This document shows positions 50,166 through 58,673 of a stretch of DNA of 64,000 bases, one piece after another. The notes below the pieces were generated by a model. That model searched no databases. It had not been told where the DNA came from and saw nothing but the letters and a program-made list of their open reading frames with translations. Position 1 is the stretch's first letter; the number at the start of each line of letters is the position of its first letter. A program made the position numbers and the translations under genes. The stretch is from Dongia mobilis (GTDB lineage: Bacteria; Pseudomonadota; Alphaproteobacteria; Dongiales; Dongiaceae), in contig NZ_SNYW01000010.1 in the NCBI RefSeq assembly GCF_004363235.1, positions 240,968 through 304,967 on the forward strand. The letters run 5' to 3'.

Positions 50166-51683
50166 ATGACAGATATCGATTCGATCCCGCCAAACGCGCC
50201 GCAAGGCCAGCCAGCCGCTGGCCACAATGCCGGCGAACTGACCGTTTCCGAGCTTTCCCAGGCGATCAAGCGCACGCTGGAGGGCCGCTTCGAGCGCGTC
50301 CGCGTGAAGGGCGAAATCTCGGGCTTCAAGCGCGCCGCCTCCGGACATCTCTACATGATGCTGAAGGACGAGAACGCCGCCCTGAAATCGGTCTGCTGGA
50401 AGGGCAATGCCGCCCGCCTCGGCATCAATCTCGAGGACGGCATGGAGGTGATCGCCACGGGTCGCATCACCACCTATGGCGACCGCTCGGAATACCAGCT
50501 CGTCATCGAGCGGGTGGAACTGGCCGGCATCGGTGCGCTCCTCAAGATGATCGAGGAGCGGAAGAAGAAGCTGGCCGCGGAAGGTCTGTTCGATCCGGCG
50601 CGCAAGCGCCGCCTGCCCACCCTGCCCAATGTCATCGGCATTGTCACCTCGCCGACCGGTGCCGTCATCCGCGACATCCTGCATCGGCTCGAGGATCGCT
50701 TCCCGCGTCATGTCCTCCTCTGGCCGGTCCTGGTGCAGGGCGAGGGGGCGGCGCAGCAGATTGCCGCCGCCATTCGCGGCTTCAACGCGCTCGAGGCTGG
50801 TGGCGACGTGCCGCGTCCCGATCTTCTCATCGTCGCGCGCGGCGGCGGCTCGATCGAGGATCTGATGGCCTTCAACGAGGAAATCGTGGTGCGGGCGGCG
50901 GCCGAGAGCGCCATTCCGCTCATCTCCGCCGTCGGCCACGAGACCGACACCACCCTGATCGATTTCGCGTCCGACCGCCGCGCGCCCACCCCCACGGCGG
51001 CGGCCGAGATGGCGGTGCCGGTGCGGGCCGAGCTCATCACCCAGCTGGGCGAGATCGGCCACCGCCTCGCCGCCGGCACCAACCGCCGCCTCGCGGAAGC
51101 GAAACTGGCCCTCGACGGCCTCGCCCGCGGCCTGCCCGAACCGATGCGCCTCATCCTCGAGAAATCGCAGTTGCTCGACGGCTGGCTGGAGCGCTGGCTG
51201 AACGCCCGCCTGCCCTTCTTCCAGCGTCGCGCCGACCGCCTCGCGCAGCTGAAGGCGGAATTGAAGACGCCGCACCAGCAACTGGCCGAGGCCAGTGGCG
51301 CCCTCGAAAATGCGGCAGGCCGGCTGCAGGCGACGATCGGCCTCGCCCTCGAACGCCAGCACCGCGCGCTCGACCGCAGCGGCGCCGGCCTCAACCCGCG
51401 CATCCTCACCGACCTCGCCGCCAGGAAGCGCCTCGCCCTCGATCATCTCGGCCAATTGCTGGACAGCTATTCCTACGAGAAGGTGCTGCAGCGCGGCTTT
51501 GCCCTGGTGCGCGACGGGGACGGCGCACCGATCCTCGCCGCCGCCGCCGTCGGCGCTGGCCAGGTCCTCAAAATCCAGTTCCGCGACGGCGTGGTCGATG
51601 CGACCGCCGATGGCGCCGCCTCCCCGAAACCGAAATCACGCAAGGCTGGCGGCGAGTCCGGCCCGCAGGGTTCGCTGCTGTGA
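50166..51683 (+). CDS. xseA: Exodeoxyribonuclease VII large subunit
   Basis: A 505-residue nuclease subunit that degrades single-stranded DNA with XseB. The N-terminal OB-fold has [20 protein letters not shown] and [20 protein letters not shown]; the catalytic core has [39 protein letters not shown] and [20 protein letters not shown]; a long coiled-coil helix follows. xseB is not next to it. The stop overlaps the GTG start of the M23 peptidase gene. Confidence 0.97.
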   Translation: MTDIDSIPPNAPQGQPAAGHNAGELTVSELSQAIKRTLEGRFERVRVKGEISGFKRAASGHLYMMLKDENAALKSVCWKGNAARLGINLEDGMEVIATGRITTYGDRSEYQLVIERVELAGIGALLKMIEERKKKLAAEGLFDPARKRRLPTLPNVIGIVTSPTGAVIRDILHRLEDRFPRHVLLWPVLVQGEGAAQQIAAAIRGFNALEAGGDVPRPDLLIVARGGGSIEDLMAFNEEIVVRAAAESAIPLISAVGHETDTTLIDFASDRRAPTPTAAAEMAVPVRAELITQLGEIGHRLAAGTNRRLAEAKLALDGLARGLPEPMRLILEKSQLLDGWLERWLNARLPFFQRRADRLAQLKAELKTPHQQLAEASGALENAAGRLQATIGLALERQHRALDRSGAGLNPRILTDLAARKRLALDHLGQLLDSYSYEKVLQRGFALVRDGDGAPILAAAAVGAGQVLKIQFRDGVVDATADGAASPKPKSRKAGGESGPQGSLL

Positions 51684-52504
51684 AGCGCTTTCTCGCGATC
51701 GTCCTGCTCTGCGCCATCGCCAGCACCACACCCGCCGCCGCAATCGACATCACCGGCGACCTCATCCCGGGCGGCATGGCGGTGGGCCGGACCACGCCCG
51801 GCGCCACGGTCCTGCTCGGCGATGCGCCGGTCATGGTGGGAGGCGACGGCCTTTTCGTGATCGGCTTCGGCCGCGACCAGCGGGCGACACAGCTGACCAT
51901 CATCCATGCCGACGGCCGCAGCGAGCAGCAGGTGCTCGACCTTGCTCCGCGCGCCTACGAGATCCAGCGCATCGACCAACTGGAACAGAACATGGTGACG
52001 CCGGACCCGGCGACCGAGGCGCGCATCAAGGCGGACCAGGAACGGGTCCGGGCGGCGCGCGCCACCCCCAGCGAAAGACGCGACTTCCTGGCCAGCTTCA
52101 TCTGGCCGGTTGAGGGCCCCATCAGCGGCGTCTATGGCAGCCAGCGCATCCTCAACGGCACGCCGAAGGCGCCGCATTTCGGCACCGACATCGCGGCACC
52201 GACCGGCAGCCCGGTGGTGGCCCCGGCGGACGGCGTGGTGCGCCTCGCCGAGCGCGACCTCTACCTCACCGGCGGCACCGTCATCCTCGACCACGGCCAC
52301 GGCATCTATTCCAGCTATCTGCATCTCTCGGCGGTCGAGGTTGCGGTTGGGCAGGCGCTGAAACAGGGCGAGCGCCTGGGCGCCGTGGGGGCGACCGGCC
52401 GCGCCACCGGCCCGCATCTGCATTGGGGCCTCAACTGGCACGAAACCCGCCTCGATCCGGCCTTGCTGGTGCCGCCGATGCCGGCTGGGGCAGCGGCGCC
52501 TTGA
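51680..52504 (+). CDS. M23-family (LytM-type) metallopeptidase, secreted
   Basis: A 274-residue protein with signal peptide [21 protein letters not shown] beta-rich N-terminal part (GGMAVGRTTPGATVLLGDAP) and a charged helix precede the LytM domain at about residues 143-265. Zinc ligands are visible: His and Asp in HFGTDIAAPTGSPVVAPADG and HxH in GPHLHWGLNWHETRLDP, with the assisting His in YSSYLHLSAVEV. It should cut peptidoglycan cross-links or bind as a regulator of amidases. It begins with GTG overlapping the xseA stop by 4 nt. The very long open frame upstream in this phase is a shadow. Confidence 0.93.
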   Translation: MKRFLAIVLLCAIASTTPAAAIDITGDLIPGGMAVGRTTPGATVLLGDAPVMVGGDGLFVIGFGRDQRATQLTIIHADGRSEQQVLDLAPRAYEIQRIDQLEQNMVTPDPATEARIKADQERVRAARATPSERRDFLASFIWPVEGPISGVYGSQRILNGTPKAPHFGTDIAAPTGSPVVAPADGVVRLAERDLYLTGGTVILDHGHGIYSSYLHLSAVEVAVGQALKQGERLGAVGATGRATGPHLHWGLNWHETRLDPALLVPPMPAGAAAP

Positions 52505-52559
52505 CGACTCGCCGCCACCCACCATACTGGCGCCAAACCGGGCGGAAGTGGACAGAAGC

Positions 52560-53756
52560 ATGAGCGAGATCGATGAACTGACCGACTGGATCGCCAATCC
52601 GCCGATCAACCGCGGTACGGTCCCCTATGTCCTCATCCTCAATCTCGAGGAATTCACCCGCTCCAAGGAGGGCATGGAATTCCTCAAGGCCTTCGCCGAC
52701 CGGCTGGAAGAACTGTTCGCCGGGCGCGGCTGCCGGCTCTATCGCCTCAGCCTCGCCAGCCTGGTGATGACGGTCTCGGACCAGGAGGTGCTGGTCTCCG
52801 GTATCCTCTCCGACACCAAGATGCAATTGCTGCGCATGATCGGCCGGCAATTGCCGGACTATTTCGGCGCCGTCGACGTCAACCGCATCACCCAGATCAT
52901 CGACCTCCGGCGCGAGCGGCAGCGGGCACTGGAAACGGTGCGGCGCCTCGCCGAACAGGCAGCCAGCGTCGACCAGGTCTCGCACATGATGGACATGCTG
53001 CTGCTCGAGCACATCGTCCGAATCGAGGCGGCACACAAGCAATGGGGCGATGCGCGCTTTGCCGATCTCTTCCTCAGGAGCCAGCAGATCGCGCTCTATG
53101 AGGAAGGCAAGCCGCTCAGGCCCGTGATGAGCGAGTTCTTCGCCTCGATGTCGGCGCTCAGGCAGCATTTGCTGGTCGGCGTCGACATGCGCCACAACAA
53201 GAACGTCTTCAACCAGATGACGGTGACGCTGGACCGCATCATCCTCAAAGCCATCGACGCCATCAAGCGGCCGGAACAGCGCGCCTCGCTCAACATCAAC
53301 ATCGAGAGCGTCTTCTCCAGCGATTTCGAGGCGTTCGAGCGCAAATCGCTCAATTCCCTGCGGCGCTTCAATTTCGAGTTCCGCATCGGCGACATCATGG
53401 CCAACTTCACCGAATTCCTGGCGGCGCGCGACCTCATCCAGGGGCGCGGCGGCACGGTCGCTATCGACGGCCTGCTGCCGCCGCTCATCAACGTGATCGA
53501 CCTGACGCAGCTCAACCCCAACATGGTGAAGGTGTTCTGGCAGCCCGGCCTCGGCCCTGAACTGCTGCGCCGGCGCAGCCATCTCGACCGCCTGCGCCAA
53601 TCCGGCATCGTGCTCGCCATGGCCAGGGTCGACGACGAGGAGGGCTATGCCTGCGGCCAGGAACTGGGCTTCGGCATGTTCCAGGGCTTCCACATCGACA
53701 AGCTGCTGAGCACGCCGGCACCCATTCCATTGTCCGAATATCGCGGCGTGGGCTGA
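52560..53756 (+). CDS. Degenerate GGDEF/EAL-like protein
   Basis: A 398-residue soluble protein. Residues about 20-85 look like a decayed GGDEF domain (PYVLILNLEEFTRSKEGMEF, then CRLYRLSLASLVMTVSDQE where R-x-GGDEF would be). Residues about 150-390 follow the order of an EAL domain: ASLNINIESVFSSDFEAFER, a GGTVAIDG turn, LNPNMVKVFWQPGL, then the last helix ELGFGMFQGFHIDKLL, like the G-x-x-x-QG end of EAL domains. Neither GGDEF nor EAL catalytic residues are present. This suggests a non-enzymatic c-di-GMP binder or a protein-interaction descendant. The resemblance is judged by eye. Confidence 0.65.
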   Translation: MSEIDELTDWIANPPINRGTVPYVLILNLEEFTRSKEGMEFLKAFADRLEELFAGRGCRLYRLSLASLVMTVSDQEVLVSGILSDTKMQLLRMIGRQLPDYFGAVDVNRITQIIDLRRERQRALETVRRLAEQAASVDQVSHMMDMLLLEHIVRIEAAHKQWGDARFADLFLRSQQIALYEEGKPLRPVMSEFFASMSALRQHLLVGVDMRHNKNVFNQMTVTLDRIILKAIDAIKRPEQRASLNINIESVFSSDFEAFERKSLNSLRRFNFEFRIGDIMANFTEFLAARDLIQGRGGTVAIDGLLPPLINVIDLTQLNPNMVKVFWQPGLGPELLRRRSHLDRLRQSGIVLAMARVDDEEGYACGQELGFGMFQGFHIDKLLSTPAPIPLSEYRGVG

Positions 53757-53763
53757 AGCCGAT

Positions 53764-54075
53764 TCAGGAGAAATGCGCGCTGCGGATCACCTCGACATCC
53801 GACATCAGGATGACGCCGGAATAGTCCGCCATTGCCGCATAGAGTTTCGGCACCAGACGCTCGGCCAGTTCCGGCGAGGCGATGACGACGATGGCGAGCT
53901 TGCCGGAACCCGGCGTAATGCCGATCTCCTGCCAGGCGCCGTGATGGCCCTTGCCGCCGATCACCGGATGCGTCGTATATCCCGAGGCGCCCTCGGCCTC
54001 GATCGCGGCCACGAGGCGATGCTCGATCGCCGATTCGACGATGATCTCAATGCGCTTCTTGCGATGGGTCTGCAT
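53764..54075 (-). CDS. PII-like signalling protein, SbtB-like
   Basis: A 103-residue protein of the PII fold: RKKRIEIIVESAIEHRLVAA, a T-loop with a glycine-rich turn (VIGGKGHHGAWQEIGITPG) and LAIVVIASPELAERLVPKLY, ending VEVIRSAHF. It sits 8 bp after an SbtA-type transporter gene on the same strand. In cyanobacteria SbtB binds adenine nucleotides and gates the bicarbonate transporter SbtA. The C-terminal cysteine loop of some SbtB proteins is absent. The name and role are inferred from fold and context. Confidence 0.85.
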   Translation of the reverse strand: MQTHRKKRIEIIVESAIEHRLVAAIEAEGASGYTTHPVIGGKGHHGAWQEIGITPGSGKLAIVVIASPELAERLVPKLYAAMADYSGVILMSDVEVIRSAHFS

Positions 54076-54083
54076 GGAGGACC

Positions 54084-55088
54084 TCAGGGTTGCAGCAGCG
54101 CCTGCGCCATCGCCGCATAGAGCGGCAGGCCGAGCACGATGTTGAAGGGGAAGGTGACCGCCAGCGAGAGGGTGATGGCAAGCCCGCCATCGGCCCGCGG
54201 CAGGGCAAGGCGCATGGCCGCCGGCACCGCGATATAGGAGGCGCTGGCGCCCAGCACGACGAACAGCATGCCGTTGCCGGCCGGGATGCCAAGCAGGGCT
54301 GCGATCAGCAGCGCGACGCCGGCACCGCAGAGCGGCACCAGGATGCCGGCCAGCAGGGTGCCCGGCCGCGGCAGGCCGGATTGCGCCAGGCGCCGCGCCG
54401 CCAGCAGCCCCATGTCGAGCAGGAACAGGCAGAGCACGCCCTTGAAGGGATCGAACATGAAGGCGGCGACACTCTCGCCGCCCTTGCCGCCGGTCAGCCA
54501 GCCGATGACAAAGGCGCCAATCAGCAGGGTGACGCTGCCGTTGAGGAACACCTCATGCGCCATGCGGCCGAGCGGCGGCCGGTTGGCTGAAATCGCCGCC
54601 GTACCCGCCGCCGGCGCGCCGAAGCGATGCGCCAGAAAGAGGCCCGCCATGATCGCCGGCGTCTCCATGAGAGCCGCGATCGCCACCATCTGGTCGCTGA
54701 AGGCAAGGCCGGCCTCGCGCAGATAGGCGGTGGCCGCAATATAGGTGACGATGCTGATCGAGCCGTAATGCGCCGCGATCGCCGCCGCCGAGACGGGCTC
54801 GATCCCGCCCAGGCGCCGGAAGAGGACATAGGCGAGGAAGGGCAGCAAGAAGCTGAGCAGGATGCCGGCGAGGCAGAGCAGCAGGAAACGCTGGTCGATG
54901 CCGTTTTCGGCGAGCGCGATGCCGCCCTTCATGCCGATCGACATCATCAGATAGATCGAGAGCGCCTTGGCGATCGCCTCGGGAATGGCGAGATCCGATT
55001 TCGCCCAGCCGGCAGCCAAGCCGAGGGCGAAGAACAGCACCATGGGCGACAACAGGTTTTCGGCCGCCGCCTGTGCGATCGACGCCAT
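54084..55088 (-). CDS. SbtA-family sodium-dependent bicarbonate transporter-like permease
   Basis: A 334-residue membrane protein with about ten helices in two inverted halves: LSPMVLFFALGLAAGWAKSD, AIAAHYGSISIVTYIAATAY in the first; LDMGLLAARRLAQSGL, GASASYIAVPAAMRLALPRA in the second. The HYGSISIVTY and SASYIAVPAA blocks are typical of the SbtA superfamily. Start at the ATG at 55088, with GAGGGG upstream. It is coupled to a PII-like gene. In this heterotroph bicarbonate uptake for carboxylases or another anion is possible. Confidence 0.88.
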   Translation of the reverse strand: MASIAQAAAENLLSPMVLFFALGLAAGWAKSDLAIPEAIAKALSIYLMMSIGMKGGIALAENGIDQRFLLLCLAGILLSFLLPFLAYVLFRRLGGIEPVSAAAIAAHYGSISIVTYIAATAYLREAGLAFSDQMVAIAALMETPAIMAGLFLAHRFGAPAAGTAAISANRPPLGRMAHEVFLNGSVTLLIGAFVIGWLTGGKGGESVAAFMFDPFKGVLCLFLLDMGLLAARRLAQSGLPRPGTLLAGILVPLCGAGVALLIAALLGIPAGNGMLFVVLGASASYIAVPAAMRLALPRADGGLAITLSLAVTFPFNIVLGLPLYAAMAQALLQP

Positions 55089-55132
55089 CTGGGATCCCCT
55101 CACCGGAATTGCGGGCGGGATATGGGGGTTGC

Positions 55133-55170
55133 GGCGCCGGGTTTCAACACCTTTTCCCGGCGCCTTTTTT
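55133..55170 (+). terminator. Orphan plus-strand rho-independent terminator
   Basis: A perfect 9-bp stem GGCGCCGGG / CCCGGCGCC followed by six T on the plus strand. Both flanking genes run on the minus strand, so it would end an antisense transcript coming through the SbtA-like gene; on the minus strand the same hairpin has an A-run before it and no U-run after. Confidence 0.6.
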
Positions 55171-55190
55171 CTTTGGCGCTACCCTGGCCC

Positions 55191-55889
55191 TCAGCCCAGT
55201 TTCCCGGCGCAGGCCGTGAGCACGGCATCGAATCGGGCGCCGGGCACATAATCGGCAAGGCCCGAGGGGAAGGCGATGCCGGGCGTCAGCTTCGGGTCGG
55301 CTTGCGCCTCTCCCACCACCTGCGCCAGCGGGATGACGCCGGCCCAGCAGCCGAGGGCATAATCCGCATCGTCATCCTTGGGCGGGCCGCTGCGGGTCTT
55401 TGCCGAGGCTTCCTCGATCTCCATCATGATGACGGTGGTGCCCTTCAGCTCCTGCTTCTCGTTGCCGCGGATCTCGCCGCGCCGACCGGGATAGAGCCGG
55501 TCGACGAAGAGGTCGAGCTGGCGCGCTTCCTCGGCCGGGTCGGCGACGAGCCTCGCTGTGCCGAAGGCCATCACCGAGCGGTAGTTGATCGAATGATGGA
55601 AGCCCGAGCGCGCCAGCACCAGCCCGTCGAGATGGGTGACGGTGACGCAGGCCGGCACGCCCGCTTCCTGGAAGCGCAGCATGCGGCTTGCCGCCGAGCC
55701 GTGCCAGTAGAGTACCCGCCCCTCGCGCCAGAAGGCAGTCGGCGTGACATAGGGCTGGCCGTCGATGACATAGCCGACATGGGCGATGAAGGCGGCGTCC
55801 AGGATCGGGAAGATGGTGGCTTCGTCATAGCGCCCGCGCTCGTGCAGGCGCTTCACCTTGCTGCGGTCGGTGGGGGTGAAGGCGTTCAT
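55191..55889 (-). CDS. Pyridoxamine 5'-phosphate oxidase-related (FMN-binding) protein
   Basis: A 232-residue split-barrel flavoprotein of the NimA/PNPOx-like group: FPILDAAFIAHVGYVIDGQP, WREGRVLYWHGSAASRMLRF, CVTVTHLDGLVLARSGFHHS and NYRSVMAFGTARLVADPAEE are typical. Members bind FMN, heme or F420. It is divergent from a MocR-type regulator, a frequent pairing, and may be its target. The substrate is not known. Confidence 0.88.
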   Translation of the reverse strand: MNAFTPTDRSKVKRLHERGRYDEATIFPILDAAFIAHVGYVIDGQPYVTPTAFWREGRVLYWHGSAASRMLRFQEAGVPACVTVTHLDGLVLARSGFHHSINYRSVMAFGTARLVADPAEEARQLDLFVDRLYPGRRGEIRGNEKQELKGTTVIMMEIEEASAKTRSGPPKDDDADYALGCWAGVIPLAQVVGEAQADPKLTPGIAFPSGLADYVPGARFDAVLTACAGKLG

Positions 55890-56001
55890 GGTCCTGGCTC
55901 CGGATATGGCTGGCTGTCGGATGCAAGGGGATTTATCGCCAAAGCGGTTCCATGATAAGGTCCGGTTTCGTCATTCTTCAGGTACCACTTTGGAGGGCCG
56001 A

Positions 56002-57522
56002 TTGCCCCGCCGCAAAGGCCGCGCCAGCCTGGTGTCGCCGAGCCTCGATGGAGCCGAGGCGGCGCCGCTTTTCCGCCAGCTTTACAACGAGTTGCGTGGC
56101 GCCATCCTTTCCGGCCGGCTGCGCCCGGGCGAGCGCCTGCCGGCGAGCCGCGCGCTGGCCGAGGAACTCGGCATCTCGCGCAACACGGCGCTGGCCGCCA
56201 TCGAGCAACTGACCAGCGAGGGCTATCTTGCGGCCCGGCCCGGTTCCGGCACCTATGTCGCCGACAACCTCCCCGATCTTGGTGCACCGGCATCCCGCGC
56301 CAGACAGAATGGGCGCGGTCAGGTGAAGGCCAGGATCCCCGCCCCCGAAATCCCGCCGCGCGGCGCGCGGCTGCTCGATGTCGCCGGCTATCGCCCCGAG
56401 AACCCGTCCGGTAAATACTGGCCCTGCTTCGCGCCGGGCCTAACCGATCACAGCGACTTCCCCTTCCCGCTCTGGGCGCGGTTGCTGGCCCGCGCCTGGC
56501 GCTATCCCAAGGCCGAGCTGGTGGCGGGCGGCGATCCCGGCGGCTATCCGCCGCTGCGCCAGGCGATCGCCGACTACCTGCGCCAGGCGCGCGGCATCGA
56601 TTGCGCGGCCGACGATATCCTCATCGTCAGCGGCATCCGCCAGGCGATCGACCTCACCTGCCGCTTGCTGCTGGAACCGGGCGACCCGGTCTGGATCGAG
56701 CGGCCGGGCTTTCCCGGCCTGGGTGCCGCCATCGCGGCCGGAGGCGGGCGGCTGGTCCATGTCGCAGTCGATGACGAAGGTCTCGACCTTGCCGACGGGC
56801 TCAAACAGGCGCCCCGGGCCCGCCTCGCCTGCGTCGCCCCCTCGCATCAATATCCCCTCGGCGTGGTGATGTCGCTGAAGCGCCGGCTCGACCTCCTCGC
56901 CTGGGCACGCGAAGCGCGCGCCTGGATCCTGGAGGACGATTACGACAGCGAGTTCCGCTATGCCGGAAGGCCGCTGGCGGCACTCCGCAGCCTCGATGCC
57001 GATGGCCGCGTCATCTATGTCGGCACCCTTTCCAAGCTGCTTTTCCCTTCCCTGCGCATCGGCTACCTGGTGGCGCCGCCTTCCCTCGCCCAGGCTTTCC
57101 GCCGCGCCCGCGCCATCGTCGACGACCAGCCGGCCATGGGCGTGCAGCCGGCCCTCGCCCAGTTCTTCGCGGACGGGCACCTCGCCGCCCATGTGCGCCG
57201 CATGCGCAAGCGCTACGCCCACCGCCAGGCCCTGCTGCTGGCCGCAGCCGCGCACCATTTCGGCGACCGCATCCGGCTTGAACCGGATGCCGCCGGCCTG
57301 CATCTGGTGGGGCAAAACCGGCTGAAGGGCCGCAGCGATGCGGCGATTTCCGCGGAATTGCGCGAAGCCGGGCTGACGGTCTCGCCGCTTTCCGCCTATG
57401 ATGTCGGCCCTGTCCAGGGCAACGGGCCCAAAAGGCAGGGGCTGATGTTCGGCTATGCCGCCGTGCCGGAGGCGATGATCGAACCCGGCATCGCCGCCAT
57501 CGCCCGGGTACTGAAACTGTGA
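56002..57522 (+). CDS. MocR-type GntR/aminotransferase regulator (PdxR-like)
   Basis: A regulator of about 506 residues. GntR winged helix at about residues 20-95 (PLFRQLYNELRGAILSGRLR, ASRALAEELGISRNTALAAI) fused to a class I aminotransferase-like PLP domain (PSGKYWPCFAPGLTDHSDFP, LEDDYDSEFRYAGRPLAALR, with the PLP Lys in VGTLSKLLFPSLRIG). PdxR controls vitamin B6 supply in other bacteria. No in-frame ATG fits well; TTG at 56002 with GGAGGG four bases upstream is the best start. It is divergent from a PNPOx-like gene. Confidence 0.87.
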   Translation: MPRRKGRASLVSPSLDGAEAAPLFRQLYNELRGAILSGRLRPGERLPASRALAEELGISRNTALAAIEQLTSEGYLAARPGSGTYVADNLPDLGAPASRARQNGRGQVKARIPAPEIPPRGARLLDVAGYRPENPSGKYWPCFAPGLTDHSDFPFPLWARLLARAWRYPKAELVAGGDPGGYPPLRQAIADYLRQARGIDCAADDILIVSGIRQAIDLTCRLLLEPGDPVWIERPGFPGLGAAIAAGGGRLVHVAVDDEGLDLADGLKQAPRARLACVAPSHQYPLGVVMSLKRRLDLLAWAREARAWILEDDYDSEFRYAGRPLAALRSLDADGRVIYVGTLSKLLFPSLRIGYLVAPPSLAQAFRRARAIVDDQPAMGVQPALAQFFADGHLAAHVRRMRKRYAHRQALLLAAAAHHFGDRIRLEPDAAGLHLVGQNRLKGRSDAAISAELREAGLTVSPLSAYDVGPVQGNGPKRQGLMFGYAAVPEAMIEPGIAAIARVLKL

Positions 57523-57535
57523 GTGAAGCTGTGAG
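57512..57535 (+). repeat. 12-bp tandem duplication at regulator stop
   Basis: TGAAACTGTGAG (57512-57523) is followed directly by TGAAGCTGTGAG (57524-57535), one mismatch. The first copy contains the stop codon of the MocR gene and a GTG; the second repeats both just before the C13-peptidase gene. Confidence 0.88.
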
Positions 57536-57554
57536 TCCACGAACGAGGTTCCGA

Positions 57555-58421
57555 ATGCATGTGCTGCGCCTGGCTGTTCTTCCCCTGATGCTGGGCCTTG
57601 GCGCCTGCTCGTCCTCGCTTTTCGGCGGCGATGCCGCACCGGCACCGGCGCAGACTGCCGCGGCACCCGCGGCCGTGCCGCAGGCTACCCCGGAAACGGC
57701 ACCCGCTGCTCAGGCGCCCGTTGCGGCGGAACCGGCCCCCGAGCAACAGGCATCGGCGGAGCCCGGCCAACCGGCGCGCTGGGGCGCTCTCTTCGTCGCC
57801 GGCGACCATTCCATCACCGCCTTCGACAATGCGACGCGGCGCTTCTACAACATCATGCAGGGCAAGCCGCGCATGAAGCTGGCGCGCCTCACCTCGGACC
57901 CCGCCATCGCCCCCTCGCCGAACGAGATCGCCAGCCTCGGCACCCTCGACGAATCCTTGGGCTTCATCAACAGCACCGAGGCCGCGAACTGCTTCCTCTT
58001 CATGACCTCGCATGGCAAGCCGGCCGGCTTCTATCTCTCGCAGCATGACAATGTCGGCGGCCTGCTGCCGCCGCGCACCCTCGACTGGCTGCTCGACCGC
58101 CATTGCGGCGCCAAGCCCACCGTCGCCATCATCTCGGCCTGCTACAGCGGCATCTTCCTGACCGAGGGCATGGAACAGCCCAACCGCATCATCCTCACCG
58201 CCGCCCGCGCCGACCGCCCCTCCTTCGGCTGCAGCGCCGAGCAGACCTATACCTTCTATGACGAATGCCTGATCGAATCCTGGCTCTGGGCCTATTCCTG
58301 GCGCGAGCTCCATGAGAAGACGACGGCCTGCGTCGCGCAGAAGGAAAGCGAACTGGGCATGACCCCCTCGGAACCCCAGGCCTATTTCGGCGAGGCGGTC
58401 GCGGAACTGCCGATGCCGTGA
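57555..58421 (+). CDS. C13 (legumain/caspase-like) peptidase lipoprotein
   Basis: A 288-residue protein. The leader MHVLRLAVLPLMLGLGACSS ends in a lipobox (LGAC), so it should be anchored to a membrane through a lipidated Cys. A long Ala/Pro linker follows (about residues 25-70). The peptidase domain starts near GALFVAGDHSITAFDNATRR; the catalytic dyad is visible as His in FLFMTSHGKPAGF and Cys in AIISACYSGIF, the order of clan CD caspase-like peptidases. The ATG at 57555 gives the lipoprotein leader; an upstream GTG in frame is less likely. The target is unknown. Confidence 0.87.
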   Translation: MHVLRLAVLPLMLGLGACSSSLFGGDAAPAPAQTAAAPAAVPQATPETAPAAQAPVAAEPAPEQQASAEPGQPARWGALFVAGDHSITAFDNATRRFYNIMQGKPRMKLARLTSDPAIAPSPNEIASLGTLDESLGFINSTEAANCFLFMTSHGKPAGFYLSQHDNVGGLLPPRTLDWLLDRHCGAKPTVAIISACYSGIFLTEGMEQPNRIILTAARADRPSFGCSAEQTYTFYDECLIESWLWAYSWRELHEKTTACVAQKESELGMTPSEPQAYFGEAVAELPMP

Positions 58422-58459
58422 GGGGCAAGTCCGGCCAAGTCATGTTCCGTATTACCAGT

Positions 58460-58559
58460 GTCATCCCCCGCGCAGGCGGGGGATCCACGAGTTGCCTTCT
58501 TCACCCTGGATTCAGCCATTGGCAAACGCGCGGATGGCGCGACCAAATCGGGCCATGAC
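58460..58559. repeat. Mosaic two-hairpin intergenic repeat, copy 5 (divergent right half)
   Basis: The left half GTCATCCCCCGC...GGGGGATCCACGAGTT matches copy 2. The spacer is longer and the right half has decayed (GCGCGGATGGCGCGACC...GGGCCATGAC), so it is an older copy. Confidence 0.8.
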
Positions 58560-58626
58560 AGGATAAGTGCGCGCCAAAATCCTCACGCGCCGCCATCATG
58601 TATTTGCCGTCCGCCAATCTCATGTC

Positions 58627-58663
58627 GTCATGCCTGGACGTGATCCGGGCATCCACTCGTTCA
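58627..58663. repeat. Half-copy of the mosaic repeat
   Basis: GTCATGCCTGGACGTGATCC... GGGCATCCACTCGTTCA is a single half unit like the left half of copy 7, without its partner. It lies at the 3' end of the DUF1203 gene. Confidence 0.75.
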
Positions 58664-58673
58664 GCGGCTCCCC

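Noticed and set aside
48581..51679. Long upstream part of a 1307-codon open frame
   Set aside because: It crosses the GST, purD and xseA genes; only the part from the GTG at 51680 encodes a real protein (M23 peptidase).
54627..55955. 442-codon plus-strand open frame
   Set aside because: Antisense to the SbtA-like and PNPOx-like genes; Arg/Gly/Asp-rich shadow.
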